Assembly (NCBI RefSeq): GCF_036203305.1
Contig: NZ_CP108131.1
Location: 7,688,001 to 7,752,000, forward strand
Direction: 5' to 3'
DNA: 64,000 bases
Origin: Streptomyces sp. NBC_00190
Lineage (GTDB): Bacteria; Actinomycetota; Actinomycetes; Streptomycetales; Streptomycetaceae
In this document: piece after piece, positions 43,714 to 52,232 of the stretch
Position numbering within the stretch: the stretch's first letter is position 1
Layout of the letters: every line of letters begins with the position of its first letter
Program-made: the position numbers and the translations under genes
Notes under the pieces: generated by a model
Database searches by the model: none
What the model saw: only the letters and a program-made list of their open reading frames with translations
What the model was told of the DNA's origin: nothing

Positions 43714-45798
43714 ATGGATGCGACCGATGCCTTCGCGACGGGCGGCGCAAGGCGCGCCGAGGCCGGGGTTTCCCCGCCGAGCGGGCTGCTCGACGTCCTG
43801 AACGTCGCGGCGGTCGTCCTCGACGCCGAGGGGCGGGTCGCCCTGTGGAGCCCGCAGGCCGAGCAGCTGTTCGGGTGGCCGGCCGAGGAGGCCCTCGGAC
43901 GGCCCGCCGCCCGCCTGCTGGCGTCCGAGGACCACGTGGACCTGGTCGTGGAACTGTTCGCGCGGGTCATGGGCGGCGCGGGTGACTGGGCCGGAGCGTT
44001 CCCCGTACGGCACAAGGACGGCAGCACGCGCCTGGTCGAGTTTCGCAACATGCGGCTCCTGGACGAGCGCGGAGACCTGTACGCCCTCGGGATCGCCACG
44101 GACCGCACACGGCTGCGGCAGCTGGAGCGGGACCTGGCCCTCTCCGCCCGTCTGGTGGCCCAGTCCCCGATCGGGCTGGCGGTCCTGGACACCGACCTGC
44201 GCTACGTCCTGGTCAATCCGTCGCTGGAGCGCATCAACGGGCTCCCCGCCTCCGAGCACATCGGACGGGGTGTCCGCGAGGCCCTGTCCTTCCTCGACGA
44301 CGCGGCCGCCGTCGAGGCGGCGATGCGCCAGGTCCTGGCCACGGGCACGCCACTGGTCGAGCAGTTCACCGCCGGACACACCCACGGCGATCAGCATCAT
44401 GAACACGCCTGGTCGGTGTCGTACTACCGGCTGGAGGACGCCACCGGGCGGGTGCTGGGCCTGGCGACCTCCGTGGTGGACGTCACCCAGAGCCACCTGG
44501 CGGCCAAAGAGATCGCCCGCAGCCGACGCCGCCTCGCCCTGATCGCGGACGCGACGGTGCGCATCGGCACCACCCTCGACCTGGATCAGACCGCCCGCGA
44601 ACTCGCCGAGGTCGTCGTGCCCGAACTGGCCGACATCGCCGCGGTCGACATCCTCGACTCCGTCCTCGAAGGCCGGCCGAGCCTGAAGTCCTCCGCCCAC
44701 GAACCGGCGGTGTTCCGGGCCCTGGCCGTGGCCTCCGCCTATCCCAGCGAAGCCGTCCGCGCAGCGGACCCCCCGGGCGACATCGCCCGGTACGCGGCGG
44801 ACCGCCTGGTCACCCGGTCCGTGACGACCGGCCACCCGGTACTGGTGGCGCACGTGCACGCACACGACATCTCGCGCATCGCCCGGGACGACGACGCGGC
44901 CGCCCTGCTGGCCCGCGCCGGCCTGCGCTCCTACCTGGCCGTGCCGCTCATCGCCCGCGGCGAGGTGCTCGGCGCCCTCGACCTCAAACGCACCCGCAAC
45001 CCGCTGCCGTTCAACGACGACGACATCATCCTGGCGGGCGAACTGGCCGCCCGCGCCGCCGTGTGCATCGACAACGCCCGCTGGTACCGCAACGCGCACC
45101 ACACCGCCCTCGCCCTCCAGCACCACCTGCTCCCGCACCACCCGCCGCCCACCCCCGGCCTGGAGGTCGCCTACCGCTACCGGCCGGCCGCGGCCACCAG
45201 CGAGATCGGCGGTGACTGGTTCGACGCCATCGCCCAGCCGGACGACACCACCGTCCTCGTCGTCGGAGACGTCATGGGCAGCGGGATCAACGCCGCCGCG
45301 GGCATGGGACAGCTGCGCACCGCCACCCGCACCCTCGCGGAACTGGCCCTCGAACCCACCCGCGTACTCGAACAGCTGGACCGCACCACCAGCGCCCTGG
45401 AGGAGACCATCGCGACGTGCGTCTACGCCGTCTACGACCCCCACCGCGCGCAGTGCCGCATCGCCGTCGCCGGACACCTGCCCCCGGTCCTCATCCGTTC
45501 CGGCCGGGCCCCCCAGCTGCTCGACCTGCCCACCGGGACCCCGCTGGGCGTGGGCGGCATCCCCTTCGAGGCCACCTCCGTGCGGATGGAGCCCGGCGAC
45601 CAGCTGGTCCTGTACACCGACGGCCTGGTCGAGACCCGGGACCAGCCCATCGACGAGCGCCTCGGCCTCCTCCTGGAGCTGCTCGCCGACACCAGCCGCC
45701 CGCTGGAGGAGACCTGCGACAGGCTCCTGGACACGCTGCGCCGACCGGATGACCACGACGACGTCGCCCTGGTCATCGCCCGCGCGAAACCGCTGTGA
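43714..45798 (+). CDS. PAS-PAS-GAF-SpoIIE PP2C phosphatase, 694 aa
   Basis: Two PAS domains (about 28-135 and 145-265, e.g. VLDAEGRVALWSPQAEQLFGW and VLDTDLRYVLVNPSLERINGL), a GAF domain (about 280-450, LRSYLAVPLIARGEVLGALD) and a PP2C-type phosphatase of the SpoIIE kind (470-690, EIGGDWFDAIAQPDDTTVLVVGDVMGSG, LVLYTDGLVETRD, HDDVALVIAR). Such proteins dephosphorylate anti-anti-sigma factors to free a sigma factor. No kinase (HATPase) domain is present. ATG at 43714. The 3-prime end overlaps the convergent MFS gene by 26 bp. Confidence 0.93.
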   Translation: MDATDAFATGGARRAEAGVSPPSGLLDVLNVAAVVLDAEGRVALWSPQAEQLFGWPAEEALGRPAARLLASEDHVDLVVELFARVMGGAGDWAGAFPVRHKDGSTRLVEFRNMRLLDERGDLYALGIATDRTRLRQLERDLALSARLVAQSPIGLAVLDTDLRYVLVNPSLERINGLPASEHIGRGVREALSFLDDAAAVEAAMRQVLATGTPLVEQFTAGHTHGDQHHEHAWSVSYYRLEDATGRVLGLATSVVDVTQSHLAAKEIARSRRRLALIADATVRIGTTLDLDQTARELAEVVVPELADIAAVDILDSVLEGRPSLKSSAHEPAVFRALAVASAYPSEAVRAADPPGDIARYAADRLVTRSVTTGHPVLVAHVHAHDISRIARDDDAAALLARAGLRSYLAVPLIARGEVLGALDLKRTRNPLPFNDDDIILAGELAARAAVCIDNARWYRNAHHTALALQHHLLPHHPPPTPGLEVAYRYRPAAATSEIGGDWFDAIAQPDDTTVLVVGDVMGSGINAAAGMGQLRTATRTLAELALEPTRVLEQLDRTTSALEETIATCVYAVYDPHRAQCRIAVAGHLPPVLIRSGRAPQLLDLPTGTPLGVGGIPFEATSVRMEPGDQLVLYTDGLVETRDQPIDERLGLLLELLADTSRPLEETCDRLLDTLRRPDDHDDVALVIARAKPL

Positions 45799-47143
45799 GA
45801 CCGGTGGCCGGCCAGTGGTGGTGGTGCTGGTCGATGACGTAGTGGTGACCGTGCCGCCAGCCGCCCGCCGCGGGGCGGGCGTCGGCCAGGTGGGGGTGGC
45901 CGGGAGGCAGGTCGGGGTGGACGTGTTCGAGCCGGGACGGGTCGCGGGCGGGCCACAGGGCGGCGGCGGCCGCGGCGGCGGCCAGGGAGACGGCGCCGAG
46001 GACCATCGCGGTCACCGGAAGCCCGGCTCCGGCGGCGAGCCAGCCGGCCAGGGGGTACGTCAGCAGCCAGCAGCCGTGGGAGAGGGAGAACTGCGCGGCG
46101 AACGCGGCGGGCAGGTCCGCGTCGGCGGTGGAGCGGCGGATCACGCGGCCGCCGGGGGTCAGTACGGCGGAACAGGCGGCGCCGATCAAGGCCCAGAGCA
46201 GCAGGATCGCGGTCCATGACCAGGCGGCCGGTGACGTCGAGGTGACGGCGGCGACGGCGGCCAGGACCACCGGCAGGGCGAGGGCGGCCGGGAGCATCAG
46301 GGCGCGGTCGGGGACGCGGCTCAGCAGGCGCGGCAGCAGCAGCGCGGTCAGCGCGGATCCCGCGCCGTAGGCGCCGAGGGCGAGGGAGACGGCGCCCGCG
46401 GGGCGGCCGAAGTGGTCCCGTACCAGGACGACCGTGTCGACGAAGACGATGGCTCCGGCGGCAGCCACCGCGAGGTCGAGGGCGAGCAGGGCCCGCAGGC
46501 GGGGTGTCGCCCGGAACAGGTGGGCTCCGAAGGCGGCCTTGGCGTAGGCGCCCGCGGTGCGCTCGACGGGCGCGGGCCGGGGCAGCACGGTGGCCAGGAC
46601 GAGGGCCGCGGAGGCGGCGAAGCCGATGGTGGTCCCGGCGAACAGCCAGCCGTAGGAGACCAGGGTCAGCAGGGCCGCGGCCAGCGCCGGGCTGAACAGG
46701 CTCTCCAGGTCGTAGGCGAGCCGGGACATGGACAGGGCCCGGGTGTAGTCGCGCTCGGCGGGCAGCACCTCGGGGACGGTCGCCTGGAAGACGGGCGTGA
46801 AGGCCGCCGAGGCCGCCTGGAGCAGGAAGATCAGCAGGTAGATCTCCCAGACCTCGGTGACGAAGGGCAGGGCCGCGGCGACCGCGGCCCGGGTCAGGTC
46901 CGTCGCCACCATCAGGGTGCGGCGCGGGATCCGGTCGGCGACCGCGCCGACGAGCGGGGCGATGGCGACGTAGGCGGTCATCTTGATCGCCAAGGCCGTC
47001 CCGAGCACCGCCGAGGCGTCGTTCCCGGCGATGTCGTACGCGAGCAGGCTGAGCGCGACGGTCGCGAGCCCGGTGCCGACCAGGGCGACGGCCTGGGCGG
47101 TGAACAGGCGCCGGTAGGTGCGATTGCGCAGTACGGACAGCAT
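45773..47143 (-). CDS. MFS transporter with histidine-rich tail, probable metal efflux, 456 aa
   Basis: About 12 hydrophobic helices are present, with the loop 2-3 motif VGAVADRIPRRTLMVATDL. The C-terminal 50 residues are cytoplasmic and carry eleven His residues (EHVHPDLPPGHPHL, RHGHHYVIDQHHHH). This matches NreB-type nickel exporters and other metal-related MFS proteins. ATG at 47143 is chosen. An ArsR regulator gene lies just upstream on the same strand (143 bp away) with a strong palindrome between, suggesting metal-responsive control. The stop region overlaps the convergent phosphatase gene by 26 bp. Confidence 0.83.
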   Translation of the reverse strand: MLSVLRNRTYRRLFTAQAVALVGTGLATVALSLLAYDIAGNDASAVLGTALAIKMTAYVAIAPLVGAVADRIPRRTLMVATDLTRAAVAAALPFVTEVWEIYLLIFLLQAASAAFTPVFQATVPEVLPAERDYTRALSMSRLAYDLESLFSPALAAALLTLVSYGWLFAGTTIGFAASAALVLATVLPRPAPVERTAGAYAKAAFGAHLFRATPRLRALLALDLAVAAAGAIVFVDTVVLVRDHFGRPAGAVSLALGAYGAGSALTALLLPRLLSRVPDRALMLPAALALPVVLAAVAAVTSTSPAAWSWTAILLLWALIGAACSAVLTPGGRVIRRSTADADLPAAFAAQFSLSHGCWLLTYPLAGWLAAGAGLPVTAMVLGAVSLAAAAAAAALWPARDPSRLEHVHPDLPPGHPHLADARPAAGGWRHGHHYVIDQHHHHWPATGLTAVSRGR

Positions 47144-47198
47144 CGGTCCCGTCCCGGGTCGGGTCGGCGGCGTGGGGAGTCCCCTGACCCCACCACCA

Positions 47199-47234
47199 TA
47201 ACCAACATGTGCGTACCTGTGCACATGTCGGTTA
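47199..47234. promoter_or_regulatory. long ArsR-type palindrome between arsR and MFS
   Basis: Arms 47199-47212 (TAACCAACATGTGC) and 47221-47234 are inverted repeats matching 13 of 14 positions, with an 8-nt spacer. The core ACATGTGC-N8-GCACATGT is perfect. It sits about 60 bp before the MFS start and is the obvious operator for the ArsR protein. Confidence 0.75.
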
Positions 47235-47286
47235 CGGGACCGGCGCGCGGTCGGTCGGCGAGCCGGTCGTGCGTCCGGCCGTGCGG

Positions 47287-47643
47287 TCAGTCGTGCGGCG
47301 GAAGGGAGCGCAGCTGGTGGTCGGCGACGCTCAGGGCCTCGTCCACCAGACGCCGCAGATGCCCGTGGCGCAGGGCGTAGACCACGCGGCGGCCGTCCTT
47401 GCGGCTGGTGACGAGCCCGGCGAGGCGGAGCTTGGCGAGGTGCTGGCTCACGGAGGGCCGGGCGGCCCCGCAGGCCTCGGTGAGCGTGCCGACATCGGCC
47501 TCGCCGCGCCCGAGCTCGTCCAGCAGCGCCAGACGGGTGGCGTCGGCGAGCAGCGCGAGGACGGACACGGCGACCGCGAGGCGCTCGCCCTGATCCTGCT
47601 CCTGCGAGCTCTCTGCACCTGCCAGGTGCGTGCTTGCGCTCAT
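47287..47643 (-). CDS. ArsR/SmtB-family metal-sensor repressor, 118 aa
   Basis: The winged helix-turn-helix (VLALLADATRLALLDELGRG, EACGAARPSVSQHLAKLRLAGLVTSRKDGRRVVYALR) is that of SmtB-type sensors. The last helix, RHGHLRRLVDEALSVADHQLRS, has spaced His/Asp residues like the alpha-5 metal site of NmtR/SmtB. A cysteine lies next to the recognition helix. Metal binding would release the repressor from the palindrome in front of the MFS gene. ATG at 47643. The gene is followed by the His-tailed MFS gene, so a nickel, cobalt or zinc efflux module is the likely meaning. Confidence 0.88.
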   Translation of the reverse strand: MSASTHLAGAESSQEQDQGERLAVAVSVLALLADATRLALLDELGRGEADVGTLTEACGAARPSVSQHLAKLRLAGLVTSRKDGRRVVYALRHGHLRRLVDEALSVADHQLRSLPPHD

Positions 47644-47787
47644 GCGCACATGGTAGGCGGGCCCGTAGGCCCGTACGGAGGATCTCAGGGCGGATGCGGG
47701 GGCGGTGGCGCCCGGAGCGGATACGGATGGGGTGCGTATCGCCGTGTGCGCCGTGTGCGCAGCCACCCATCCGCGAGGAGACCCCCG

Positions 47788-48324
47788 ATGAGCCGCATCA
47801 ACCGACGTGACCTTGGCCTGCTGGCGCTGCGGGCCGGTACCGGCGCGGTGCTGATGGCGCACGGCACGCAGAAGCTCTTCGGGTGGTTCGGCGGCGCGGG
47901 TCTGGAGGGAACGGCGGCCGCGATGGAGCACATGGGTTTCAGGCCCGGGCGGGAGAGCGCGATCGCGGCCGGTCTGGGTGAGGCCGGCGGTGGGGCGCTG
48001 CTGGTCCTGGGTCTGGCCACGCCGGCTGCCGGCGCCGCGGCGGCCGGAGCCATGGCGGGCGCCGTGTCCGTACACGCGCCCGCCGGGTTCTTCAACCAGG
48101 GCGGCGGGTTCGAGTACCCCGCGTTCCTCGGGTTCACCGCGGCCGCCGTCGGCCTCGCCGGACCGGGCCGCTACTCCGTCGACCACGCCACCGGACACTG
48201 CTTCGACCGGCGGTGGACGGTCGCGCTGGCCTTCGCGGCCAGCGCGATCGCTGCCGCCGCGGTGGTCGCCCGACGCGCCGGGGCGCAGCAGGGCGCCGCC
48301 CCGGAGGCTGCTGACGAAGAATGA
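47788..48324 (+). CDS. DoxX-family membrane protein, 178 aa
   Basis: Four hydrophobic segments are visible, with the N-terminal LALRAGTGAVLMAHGTQKLFGWFGG and GLGEAGGGALLVLGLATPAA typical of DoxX/DoxD-like membrane proteins, which are linked to redox or thiol stress in actinobacteria. ATG at 47788 follows GAGGAG. The gene is divergent from arsR across 144 bp. A short alanine-rich cytoplasmic tail ends it. Function at molecular level is unknown. Confidence 0.87.
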   Translation: MSRINRRDLGLLALRAGTGAVLMAHGTQKLFGWFGGAGLEGTAAAMEHMGFRPGRESAIAAGLGEAGGGALLVLGLATPAAGAAAAGAMAGAVSVHAPAGFFNQGGGFEYPAFLGFTAAAVGLAGPGRYSVDHATGHCFDRRWTVALAFAASAIAAAAVVARRAGAQQGAAPEAADEE

Positions 48325-48354
48325 GCGGCTCGATCCGGTCCGGATGCCGGGGTG

Positions 48355-48939
48355 TCAGGCGCGGGGCTTGGCGCGGACGTGCATGCGCTCGCCCTGTCTC
48401 CCGAAGAGGCTGAGGATCTCGACGGGCCGCCCGTCCGCGCTGCTGAACCAGTGGGGCACCCGGGTGTCGAACTCGGCGGCCTCACCGGGGCCGAGGACCA
48501 GGTCGTGCTCGGCGAGGACGATGCGCAGCCGGCCGTCCAGCACGTACAGCCACTCGTAGCCCTCGTGCGCACGGAGTTCCGGCTCGCCGCCCCGGTCATT
48601 GATGATCATCTTGTATGCCTGGAGGGGGCCCGTGCTCCGGGTGAGGGGGAGGAACGTACCGCCCCTCGGCAGGGTGCCGGGTGTCAGCCTGACCCGGGGA
48701 TCCCCCACCTCGGGGGCGCCGACGAGGTCGTCCAGGGGTACGTGGTAGGCGCCTGCGAGCGGCAGCAGCAGCTCCAGGCTCGGGCGGCGCTGACCGGATT
48801 CCAGCCGGGAAAGGGTGCTCTTGGAGATGCCGGTCGCCTCGGAGAGCGCGGCCAGGGTGAGCCCGCGCTGGGCGCGCAGCCGCTTGAGCCGGGGGGCGAC
48901 CTCGTCGAGGACCGCCTGGTACGGCGGTGGTGTGTCCAT
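48355..48939 (-). CDS. XRE-family regulator with C-terminal cupin, 194 aa
   Basis: An N-terminal helix-turn-helix (LKRLRAQRGLTLAALSEATGISKSTLSRLESGQRRPSLELLLPLAG) is joined to a cupin (about 100-190: ELRAHEGYEWLYVLDGRLRIVLAEHDLVLGPGEAAEFDTRVPHWF). Such regulators bind a small ligand in the cupin. ATG at 48939 is used. The divergent MFS gene is the natural target; a GGCAA-N6-TTGCC dyad lies between them at 48970. Confidence 0.9.
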   Translation of the reverse strand: MDTPPPYQAVLDEVAPRLKRLRAQRGLTLAALSEATGISKSTLSRLESGQRRPSLELLLPLAGAYHVPLDDLVGAPEVGDPRVRLTPGTLPRGGTFLPLTRSTGPLQAYKMIINDRGGEPELRAHEGYEWLYVLDGRLRIVLAEHDLVLGPGEAAEFDTRVPHWFSSADGRPVEILSLFGRQGERMHVRAKPRA

Positions 48940-48969
48940 GGGGGCATTCCACTCCGCCGTCCCGGAATC

Positions 48970-48985
48970 GGCAACAAAGTTTGCC
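48970..48985. promoter_or_regulatory. dyad operator between XRE-cupin and MFS genes
   Basis: GGCAA-N6-TTGCC is a perfect 5-bp dyad in the 77-bp gap between the divergent starts. It is a candidate operator for the XRE-cupin protein. Confidence 0.5.
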
Positions 48986-49016
48986 GCCACCGTCCGGCGG
49001 GCGCACCCTCCTGCGC

Positions 49017-50504
49017 ATGAGCCCACACAGCGATTCCGGCCACGGCCGCCACAGCACCGACCACATCCGCAGCGTACGAAAGGAGGAGGCCGCAGCCGCA
49101 AGTACCCCGGGGACGCCCGCCGTTCGGTGGGCGCTCGCCGGACTCTCCCTGTCCATGCTGCTGTCCTCGCTCGGCACCAGCATCGCCAACGTCGGCCTGC
49201 CGGCCCTGGCGCAGGTGTTCACCGCCTCCTTCCAGCAGGTCCAGTGGATCGTCCTCGCCTACCTCCTCGCCATCACCACCCTCATCGTCAGCGTCGGACG
49301 CCTCGGCGACATCGTCGGCCGCCGGCGGCTTCTGCTGGCCGGGATATCCCTGTTCACGGCCGCCTCGGTGCTGTGCGGTCTCGCGCCCACCCTGTGGTGG
49401 CTGATCGTCGCCCGCGCGGTGCAGGGCCTCGGAGCGGCCGTCATGATGGCCCTCACCATGGCCTTCGTCGGCGAGACGGTGCCGAAGGCGAGGACCGGCA
49501 GCGCCATGGGGCTGCTCGGGACGATGTCCGCGATCGGTACCGCCCTCGGTCCCTCGCTGGGCGGCGCCCTGATCTCCGGCCCCGGCTGGCGGGCGATCTT
49601 CCTCGTGAACGCGCCGCTCGGCATCCTGACCCTGCTCCTCGCCCACCGCCACCTGCCCGTCGACGGGCGGGATCCCAAGAAGGACCGGGCGGGCTTCGAC
49701 CACCTGGGCACGCTGCTGCTCGCCCTGACGCTCGCGGCCTACGCACTCGCCATGACCCTGGGGCGCGGCGGTTTCGGCCCGCTCAACACGGCTCTGCTGC
49801 TGGCTGCCGCCCTGGGAGCGGGTCTCTTCGTACGCGTCGAGGCGCGAGCCGCGTCACCGCTGATCCGGCCGGCGGTCTTCCGTGAGCCGGCGCTGAGCGC
49901 GAGCCTCGCCACGAGCACGCTCGTTTCGACGGTGATGATGGCGACGCTGGTGGTCGGGCCGTTCTACCTCTCCCGAACGCTGGGCCTCGGCGAGGCCATG
50001 GTCGGGCTCGTCCTGTCCGCCGGCCCGCTGGTGGCCGCGCTGACCGGTGTGCCGGCCGGCCGCATCGCGGACCGTTTCGGTGCGGTGCGCATGACCCTCG
50101 CCGGGCTCACCGCCATGACGGCCGGCTGCCTGCTGCTGTCCGTGATCCCGGCGACGCTCGGCGTCCTCGGCTACGTGGCCCCCCTCGCGGTCGTCACCGC
50201 CGGCTACGCGGTGTTCCAGACGGCCAACAACACGGCCGTCATGGCGGATGTCCGCCCGGACCGGCGGGGTGTCGTCTCCGGCATGCTCAACCTGTCGCGC
50301 AATCTCGGGCTCATCACCGGCGCCTCGGTCATGGGCGCCGTGTTCGCGCTCGCCTCGGCGACCACCGACGTGGCGACGGGACGCCCCGAGGCCGTTGCCA
50401 CCGGTATGCGGATCACGTTCGCGGTCGCGGCGGCCCTGATCGTCGCCGCCCTCGCCATCGCGGCGGGAAGCCGGGCCCTCACGCGACGCGACGCCGGTGA
50501 ATGA
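49017..50504 (+). CDS. MFS drug-efflux transporter, DHA2-like, 495 aa
   Basis: Fourteen or so hydrophobic segments, with the start LSLSMLLSSLGTSIANVGLPALAQVF, motif A GRLGDIVGRRRLLLAG and GWRAIFLVNAPLGIL, identify an EmrB/QacA-like multidrug exporter. GPSLGGALI is motif C of drug exporters. ATG at 49017 lacks an obvious ribosome site. It is divergent from the XRE-cupin regulator, which probably controls it. The substrate is unknown. Confidence 0.9.
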   Translation: MSPHSDSGHGRHSTDHIRSVRKEEAAAASTPGTPAVRWALAGLSLSMLLSSLGTSIANVGLPALAQVFTASFQQVQWIVLAYLLAITTLIVSVGRLGDIVGRRRLLLAGISLFTAASVLCGLAPTLWWLIVARAVQGLGAAVMMALTMAFVGETVPKARTGSAMGLLGTMSAIGTALGPSLGGALISGPGWRAIFLVNAPLGILTLLLAHRHLPVDGRDPKKDRAGFDHLGTLLLALTLAAYALAMTLGRGGFGPLNTALLLAAALGAGLFVRVEARAASPLIRPAVFREPALSASLATSTLVSTVMMATLVVGPFYLSRTLGLGEAMVGLVLSAGPLVAALTGVPAGRIADRFGAVRMTLAGLTAMTAGCLLLSVIPATLGVLGYVAPLAVVTAGYAVFQTANNTAVMADVRPDRRGVVSGMLNLSRNLGLITGASVMGAVFALASATTDVATGRPEAVATGMRITFAVAAALIVAALAIAAGSRALTRRDAGE

Positions 50505-50513
50505 CCGCTGAAC

Positions 50514-50531
50514 GACGGCGCGTTCGCCGTC
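50514..50531. terminator. hairpin between convergent genes
   Basis: GACGGCG-CGTT-CGCCGTC forms a 7-bp stem with a 4-nt loop, right where the MFS and deacetylase-like genes converge. Confidence 0.6.
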
Positions 50532-51273
50532 AGGGAGCGGCCGCCTCCGTGAGGAACCGACGGAGGTCGATGATCTCGTACTCGTCGTCCTGAGCCGCGT
50601 CGATGATCCGGGGCAGCGCCTGGGCGTCGATGACGACGCCGTCGCCGGTACTGCCCACGTGCATCTGGATGATCGCGCCGGGGCAGAGGGCGTCCACGGC
50701 CCGCGCCACCGCCTCGTCCACGGTCATGCCGCCCGCCGGGCCGAGATACCCCTTGGTGTCCTGGGTGAACTCGATGGCCGCGTAGCCGAGGTCGTTGACG
50801 TCGGCCACGCAGTCCGCGGTGGTCGCGCTGTAGGGGAAGCGGAAGAGGGGCAGGGGCTCGGCCCCGGATGCCCTGCGGATCGCCGCGTCGGCGCGGCGCA
50901 CCTCGTCCGCCCGGTCCGCGGCGCTCAGGTCGGCGAAGTAGGGGTGGCTGTACGAGTGGTTGCCCAGGCCGTGCGACGCCGCCATGGCGCGCACCGCCGC
51001 GGGGTGGGCATCGGCGAAGCGGCCGGTCGGGAAGAACGTGGCCGGCACCTTCCGGCGCCGCAGTTCGCCCAGGACGGTGTCGATCCCGCTCTCGTCCCAT
51101 GCGGCGTTGAAGGTGAGGGCCACGACCCTGCGGGCGGTGGGCAGCCGGCGGATCTCGCTGCCGAGCAGCGCCGTCGGCGGTCGCGGGCCCGCGCCCGCCG
51201 CCCGCGCGCCGGAACCCGGTGCGAGCCCGGCGGCCAGCAGCGCCGTCATCGCGGCCCGTCGTCCCACATGCAC
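50530..51273 (-). CDS. polysaccharide-deacetylase-like secreted protein, 247 aa
   Basis: A NodB-homology domain: VVALTFNAAWDESGIDTVLGEL (position of the FDDG motif), LGNHSYSHPYF (zinc histidines), FRFPYSATTADCV. The normal catalytic TFDDGP is TFNAAWDE, so the first Asp is replaced by Asn; this occurs in an actinobacterial subgroup of uncertain activity. The signal peptide is twin-arginine-like (MHVGRRAAMTALLAAG, then GARAAGA). GTG at 51273 follows GGAGGG. Length fits family. It would act on cell wall or external polysaccharide. Confidence 0.83.
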   Translation of the reverse strand: MHVGRRAAMTALLAAGLAPGSGARAAGAGPRPPTALLGSEIRRLPTARRVVALTFNAAWDESGIDTVLGELRRRKVPATFFPTGRFADAHPAAVRAMAASHGLGNHSYSHPYFADLSAADRADEVRRADAAIRRASGAEPLPLFRFPYSATTADCVADVNDLGYAAIEFTQDTKGYLGPAGGMTVDEAVARAVDALCPGAIIQMHVGSTGDGVVIDAQALPRIIDAAQDDEYEIIDLRRFLTEAAAP

Positions 51274-51357
51274 CGTCGACCCTCCCTCTCCGATGCCACG
51301 ACTATGCGAGAGAGGGGAGCGGACCACGCTCGGACAGCGCCGGGCATCCGGGTGGTC

Positions 51358-51906
51358 TCAGGAAGAGGACGGGCGCCGGCGCAGGTGGGTCGTCAGGTGG
51401 TGCTGGAGGGGTTGGCCCACGGCCGCCATGTCGTGAGTGACCGTCATCTCCTCGCCCTGCAGCGCGTAGTGGCGCCGCGTGCCGGTGACCTCCTTGGCCA
51501 GGGGCGTCAGCGCCACGTCCTTGGTCTCGATCTCGATCTCCGTGGCGGACACCCGCCCCACGTACGTCTCGACGATGCCGGTGGGGTGGGCGAGCACGAC
51601 TTCCAGGGACGCGTCGGGCGTCACCCGCCACCACCCGGCCTCGCGCCCCGCCGGGCGGACCGGGGTCCCGGACTCGTCGATCAGCCACGCGCGTGCCTCG
51701 TAGCGCAGGAAGGGGCGGCCGTCGTGGCTGAAGGTGATCTCCTGCTCGTACCGGAAGTCCTGCTCCAGGGTCGGGTACTCACCGCGGCCGCGACCGTGCC
51801 AGCGCCCCAGCAGGGGCAGTACGGGCCGCAGCAGCGGGTGCGGATCGGGGCCCTCACCGAGGACGTGGCTGTCGGGGTACGGATTGTCCTGCGGCGACTC
51901 GAACAT
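51358..51906 (-). CDS. nitrobindin-like FABP/THAP4-type heme protein, 182 aa
   Basis: The barrel signature LLGRWHGRGRGEYPTLEQDFRYEQEITF and the C-terminal THDMAAVGQPLQHHLTTHLRRR (heme-ligand His region) match actinobacterial nitrobindins, ferric heme proteins that handle nitric oxide or peroxynitrite. The middle reads RPFLRYEARAWLIDESGTP as expected. ATG at 51906. Just upstream (minus strand) is the MITE-like element, 40 bp from the start, which may replace part of its promoter. It is on the same strand as the deacetylase-like gene, 84 bp away. Confidence 0.88.
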   Translation of the reverse strand: MFESPQDNPYPDSHVLGEGPDPHPLLRPVLPLLGRWHGRGRGEYPTLEQDFRYEQEITFSHDGRPFLRYEARAWLIDESGTPVRPAGREAGWWRVTPDASLEVVLAHPTGIVETYVGRVSATEIEIETKDVALTPLAKEVTGTRRHYALQGEEMTVTHDMAAVGQPLQHHLTTHLRRRPSSS

Positions 51907-51945
51907 GTGCACCTTGCCTGTCTGCGGATACCACCAGAGGTGCAG

Positions 51946-52162
51946 CCTAAGCGGCCTCGGGGAAGTGGGGTGCGTTTCCGCGTCGTCCGGTGCGGTGCAT
52001 CGCAAGGCGGAGCAGTGCGGACGTCCCTTGTACTGGACGTCCCTTGTACTGGACGTACTCGGGTACTGCGACAACGCGGCGAGGTGCCGTGCCTGGGGGC
52101 ACCTCCCAGCGGTAGCTGGGGGAGGCGCGGGGACGTGCCCCACTTCCCCGAGGCCGCTTAGG
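51946..52162. mobile_element. 217-bp MITE-like element with 25-bp perfect terminal inverted repeats
   Basis: The ends at 51946-51970 and 52138-52162 are exact inverted copies (each begins CCTAAGCGGCCTCGGGGAAG inward). No coding sequence fits inside. The interior holds two exact 16-bp tandem units (52021-52036, 52037-52052: ACGTCCCTTGTACTGG) and a hairpin around CCTCCCAGC-GGTA-GCTGGGGGAGG (52102-52125). No target-site duplication is clear. The element, together with a terminator, makes up the 326-bp gap 51907-52232; nothing else is seen there. I recall similar intergenic repeats in streptomycetes, but cannot confirm a copy number. Confidence 0.8.
52021..52052. repeat. two tandem 16-bp units inside the MITE-like element
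   Basis: ACGTCCCTTGTACTGG is exactly repeated, followed by the partial unit ACGTACT. It may mark a duplication that happened in this copy. Confidence 0.85.
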
Positions 52163-52186
52163 GCCCGGGCCGTGCGAGGCCCCGGA

Positions 52187-52220
52187 CCGCCCCGCCCCCC
52201 CGTGGTGGGGGGCGGGGCGG
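52187..52220 (-). terminator. G/C hairpin terminator of the EF-G paralogue gene
   Basis: A 14-bp perfect stem (52187-52200 with 52207-52220) closes on a 6-nt loop, 13 bp beyond the stop of the gene at 52233. Confidence 0.85.
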
Positions 52221-52232
52221 CCGGTCCGGCGG

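Noticed and set aside
52021..52052. CRISPR array
   Set aside because: Only two adjacent 16-bp units with no spacers and no cas genes in the window.
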